Source of the DNA: 20CM-2-65-7 sp963830455
Lineage (GTDB): Bacteria > Gemmatimonadota > Gemmatimonadetes > Gemmatimonadales > GWC2-71-9
Length of the DNA: 64,000 nucleotides
Assembly: GCA_963830455.1 (NCBI GenBank)
Contig: CAWHMT010000004.1
Coordinates: 1 to 64,000, forward strand
Direction: 5' to 3'
In this document: positions 61,491-64,000 of the stretch, piece after piece
How the letters are laid out: every line of letters begins with the position of its first letter
Numbering within the stretch: the stretch's first letter is position 1
The notes under the pieces: generated by a model
Told to the model about the DNA's origin: nothing
Database searches by the model: none
Seen by the model: the letters and a program-made list of their open reading frames with translations, nothing else
Program-made: the position numbers and the translations under genes

Positions 61491-63300
61491 GGCGTCGCAT
61501 GTACCCCATTTGCTTGTCCGGCGGCCCCATCGTCAGCAGGTACTCGCCCGGCGCCGGAGGCGTGAACTCGACGTCGTAGGTCTCTCCCACCGCGATCCGC
61601 TTGCGGGCGGGACCCACCACGGCGAGCGACGCCGGCAGATTCTCGCCGTCCTTGGCCAACGGCCGCCAGGTCAGCACCGTCGAGTCGCGACGCGCCGCAA
61701 ACACGACCCGCTGCGCGGGGCCGATGTTCACGAACCGCAGCCGGTGCGGTACGCCGGCGGCCAGCTCGAGCGGTGGCGCGGTGCTGTCGCCGTTCACGAC
61801 GAGCCGCGCCGGAGTCTGCGGTCCGTCCCATCCGACCACGAACACGTGATCGGTGTTTGGATCGAACCGGCGGCCCGGCTCTAGCACCACGATCGCCCCA
61901 TAGAGCCCCGACGTCATCTGCTCGACATCGTTGAGGTGCGTGTGATACATGAACGTGCCCGCCCGCGGCAGTGTGAGCCGCGCGGTGAACGAATCACGCG
62001 CCGCAATGATGGGCGCGAGTCGCGCACTCAGACCGCTCCAACCCGCCACGCCATCCGAAAAGCTCTCGAGCTCGATCCCGTGCCAATGGATTGCCGTCGC
62101 TTCAGCCAGGCGGTTCACGACCGTGACGTCGGTCGGCTCGTTCTGCGTCAGGATCAGCGTCGATCCCGGGATCTCCACCGAGTCCGCCGCCGGCGGCGTG
62201 TCGCCGCTTTGCAGCACGAACCCCAATCTGCGAGGGGCATAGCTGCGACTCGGCGCCTCATTCACGAACAGATGCAGGCGGCGCGGGTTTGCCCGCGCCG
62301 GCTCGACCCATCCCCGCCCCGGCCGCACCGTGATGCCGAGGACCAGGCCCGCCATGTGCTTGCCGGGATCCAGCGCGTGCATGTCGTCCTGCCGGGCGTG
62401 AGGCTCGAGCCGGGCGTCCGGAGAAACCACGTGGAACGTGATGTGACAGTGGAACAACCAGTTCCCCGGCCGGCTTGCCTGCCACGCCATGCGCATCGTC
62501 TCGCCGGGGCTCATGTCTTCCGTTACGACGACCCGGGGCTCTTCGGCCGGCAACACGCTGTCGCGCAGGAAGGTGCCGTGGGACTCGACGCGGAAGTAGA
62601 ACCCGTGCAGGTGCATCGGGTGGTTCCGCGACGTGCCGTTAATGATGCGCCAGCGCAGACTGTCGCCCACCGTGGCCGTGATCCGTTCCGTGTAGGGCCA
62701 CGACTTCCCGTTGATGGCCAGCGCATTGGGGTAGGTGACGGAGTCCCGCGGCTCCCCCCAGATGTCCATCACGAAGATGCGATCGTCGGTGCGCGCTCCC
62801 ACGGCGTCGATCACGAATGCGCCGGTGAGCTGCTCGCGCTCGCGAATGTCGTAGTCGATCGTGCCGAGGGTCGCCCAGTACAGATAGGTCCCCGCTGAGC
62901 CCGCCGCGAATCGCACCGTGCGAGTCTCGCCCGGCGGCACGGCGACGCTGTCGTTGGTGGCGGCGGGCTTCGTGGTGAGACCGTGCACGTAGATGGTCGA
63001 GTCGGCGAGGGCGTTGCGAACCGTCGCGACAATCGTCGTGCCGGTCGGGACGCGGATCAGAGGACCGGGAACCTGGGGTGCGTGGCCCTCCTCGGCGAAG
63101 GCCGTGACGTCGGTGAAGGGACCGTCTTTCGCCTCGGGGTACCAGCGCGCCATGCGCACGACGAGGCGGATCGTGAGCACGCCGTGGCGCAGCTCGCCGG
63201 CGGGAGCGCGGTTGTCGTTGGGATGGACCGTCGGGGGGGGGAGCGGCGGCAGGAGCCCGAGCACCGTGCCGGCGAGTGCCGCGGCGAAGAGCCGCGCCAC
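61477..63300 (-). CDS. multicopper oxidase with permuted copper-site order
   Basis: A 607-residue exported cupredoxin-repeat protein (signal LFAAALAGTVLGLLPPLP). The first cupredoxin domain has MCO fold signatures (PLIRVPTGTTIVATVRNAL) but lost copper ligands: TIYVHGL in place of HWHG and TYLYWATLG in place of YHSH. The second domain has both C-terminal MCO motifs, NHPMHLHGF and NWLFHCHITFH. The third has HWHGIELES and GTFMYHTHLND, the motifs normally found first. A fourth domain follows without ligands. So the usual order is reversed across the protein. GTG 63300 overlaps the upstream gene's stop (TAGTG). Confidence 0.85.
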   Translation of the reverse strand: MARLFAAALAGTVLGLLPPLPPPTVHPNDNRAPAGELRHGVLTIRLVVRMARWYPEAKDGPFTDVTAFAEEGHAPQVPGPLIRVPTGTTIVATVRNALADSTIYVHGLTTKPAATNDSVAVPPGETRTVRFAAGSAGTYLYWATLGTIDYDIREREQLTGAFVIDAVGARTDDRIFVMDIWGEPRDSVTYPNALAINGKSWPYTERITATVGDSLRWRIINGTSRNHPMHLHGFYFRVESHGTFLRDSVLPAEEPRVVVTEDMSPGETMRMAWQASRPGNWLFHCHITFHVVSPDARLEPHARQDDMHALDPGKHMAGLVLGITVRPGRGWVEPARANPRRLHLFVNEAPSRSYAPRRLGFVLQSGDTPPAADSVEIPGSTLILTQNEPTDVTVVNRLAEATAIHWHGIELESFSDGVAGWSGLSARLAPIIAARDSFTARLTLPRAGTFMYHTHLNDVEQMTSGLYGAIVVLEPGRRFDPNTDHVFVVGWDGPQTPARLVVNGDSTAPPLELAAGVPHRLRFVNIGPAQRVVFAARRDSTVLTWRPLAKDGENLPASLAVVGPARKRIAVGETYDVEFTPPAPGEYLLTMGPPDKQMGYMRRLIVR

Positions 63301-63752
63301 TACCGCATCACCGTCGCGGCCACCAACGCTAGAAGGGCAAACACTCCTGCGACCGTCGCGAAGATCGCTTGGCGTTTGCGCAGGCCGGTAAACGACTCGG
63401 GCAGCTCTCCGCGCGCGTCCACCTCGAGCCTCCCCAGTCGCGCGGCGGTCGGCATCACGATACCGATCGCGACGAGCGCGCCGAGCAAACCCAGTGCCTG
63501 CATCGCCAGCAGCCACGACGGCACCGTCGCCGCTCTGAAGTACGGCCCCGACAGGACGAACCCGCTCACCACCACGAGCACCGCGCCCGTCCCGACGAGG
63601 TTGCGCGTGATGACCGCCATGATCCGGTAGACTGCGAGCCGTTGCTCGGGCGGGAAGTACTTCGCGGTGATGCCGCTGAGCATGACGGCGAGCCCGCCTC
63701 CCAGCCAGGCGACGAATCCCATGTCGTGCAGAAACAGCCAGAAGCCTCTCAT
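63300..63752 (-). CDS. four-TM membrane protein (CopD/DUF2269-like)
   Basis: 150 residues with four helices: FVAWLGGGLAVMLSGITAKY, LVGTGAVLVVVSGFVLSG, LLAMQALGLLGALVAIGIVM and AIFATVAGVFALLALVAATV. The His and Gly spacing in helix 1 (LFLHDMGFVAWLGGG) is CopD/DUF2269-like. The ATG at 63752 overlaps the DUF2203 stop (ATGA) and the stop overlaps the oxidase start (TAGTG), so the three are one coupled operon. A role in copper or electron handling with the oxidase is possible (inference). Confidence 0.65.
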   Translation of the reverse strand: MRGFWLFLHDMGFVAWLGGGLAVMLSGITAKYFPPEQRLAVYRIMAVITRNLVGTGAVLVVVSGFVLSGPYFRAATVPSWLLAMQALGLLGALVAIGIVMPTAARLGRLEVDARGELPESFTGLRKRQAIFATVAGVFALLALVAATVMR

Positions 63753-64000
63753 GTGCGGCTGAGCACGTCGGGGAGCGGCTGGCGGCCGGCAAAGCCGGCG
63801 TCGAGCTCGTGCCAGTGCGTGATGCGATCCTCGCCAGACTTCCAGCACCACAGGATTTCGCGCTCGTCCAAGCGGCCGTGAAAATCGACGAGCCCCTCGT
63901 CAAAGCCCTTGAACTCGCAGCCGACCTGCTCCAGCTCGCCAAGGAAGCCGTTGATCTTCGCGGCGGCGGTGTCGATCTGGGCCTTCAGGTTGAGCTGTTC
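63749..64000 (-). CDS. DUF2203 family protein (N-terminus outside window)
   Basis: Only the last 83 residues are present; the gene runs off the right edge. The segment contains VGCEFKGFDEGLVDFHGRLD, EILWCWKSGEDRITHWHELD and AGFAGRQPL, the DUF2203 signature. The function is unknown. Its stop overlaps the start of the membrane-protein gene by ATGA. Confidence 0.9.
   Translation of the reverse strand, partial: EQLNLKAQIDTAAAKINGFLGELEQVGCEFKGFDEGLVDFHGRLDEREILWCWKSGEDRITHWHELDAGFAGRQPLPDVLSRT

Noticed and set aside
61477..63942. 821-residue multicopper oxidase
   Set aside because: The first 214 codons overlap the membrane-protein and DUF2203 genes in another frame; GTG 63300 starts the signal peptide.

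Overview
The window is GC-rich soil-type bacterial DNA carrying about 50 protein genes and two tRNAs. The gene mix points to Gemmatimonadota or a close relative: an N-terminal PknB-type Ser/Thr kinase with a membrane anchor, DUF5916/CBM9 outer-membrane proteins, HAF-repeat lipoproteins, a UPF0182 giant membrane protein, YncE/phosphoesterase fusions, DGPF/YCII proteins with an ECF42-type sigma factor, and many GH29/GH78 glycosidases. This assignment rests on family content only. Several genes start 6-9 nt after a TANNNT box, so leaderless mRNAs appear common.

Layout. (1) 1-5.4 kb is accessory: the end of a TM0106-like nuclease/helicase, an unknown 96-residue protein, an HNH-RecQ fusion, an alcohol dehydrogenase and an RHH/nucleotidyltransferase toxin-antitoxin-like pair, with two copies of a double-hairpin element at convergent gene ends. 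(2) 5.4-14 kb holds a fucosidase, a peroxiredoxin, a quinone reductase, AlkD, UPF0182 and a serine hydrolase. (3) 14-27.5 kb is the most interesting part. Three transcription units encode very large secreted or outer-membrane proteins (DUF11 repeats, SdrD-like domain, 13 x GTTAA linker, OmpA domain, beta-barrel; autotransporter-type PATR repeats; a zinc-ribbon/DUF11 protein). They lie next to an NtrC-type sigma-54 activator and a divergent Hpt protein. Each unit has a -24/-12 (GG-N10-GC) promoter candidate with a CGTT(A/C)CCAAA site 82-100 bp upstream, so the block looks like a self-contained sigma-54 surface-protein regulon. (4) 27.5-39 kb holds lipoproteins, a shortened Ada-AlkA protein, a DAC-like nucleotide sensor (DACNV) facing a TPR/HD-GYP protein, and a Ser/Thr kinase. 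(5) 39-49 kb holds ArsR/AHSA1, a GH29 fucosidase, a YncE/phosphoesterase, Dps, an aldo-keto reductase, and the DGPF/ECF42 module with two identical candidate ECF promoters. (6) 49-56 kb holds carbohydrate genes (GH78, DUF5916) and asparaginase. (7) 56.7-64 kb holds tRNA-Gln and tRNA-Ala, the Mla lipid-transport operon with RNase Z, a short MutY, and a multicopper oxidase with permuted copper motifs.

Reading-frame breaks are abundant: about eight genes in 1-20 kb are affected, plus ECF42 and RNase Z. They fall in ordinary conserved genes, while 20-47 kb is almost clean. This looks more like assembly or sequencing indels than gene decay, so broken genes are described as single loci. No stretch over 300 bp lacks a gene; the largest gaps (22212-22443, 25582-25787, 20018-20237) carry the candidate sigma-54 control regions.
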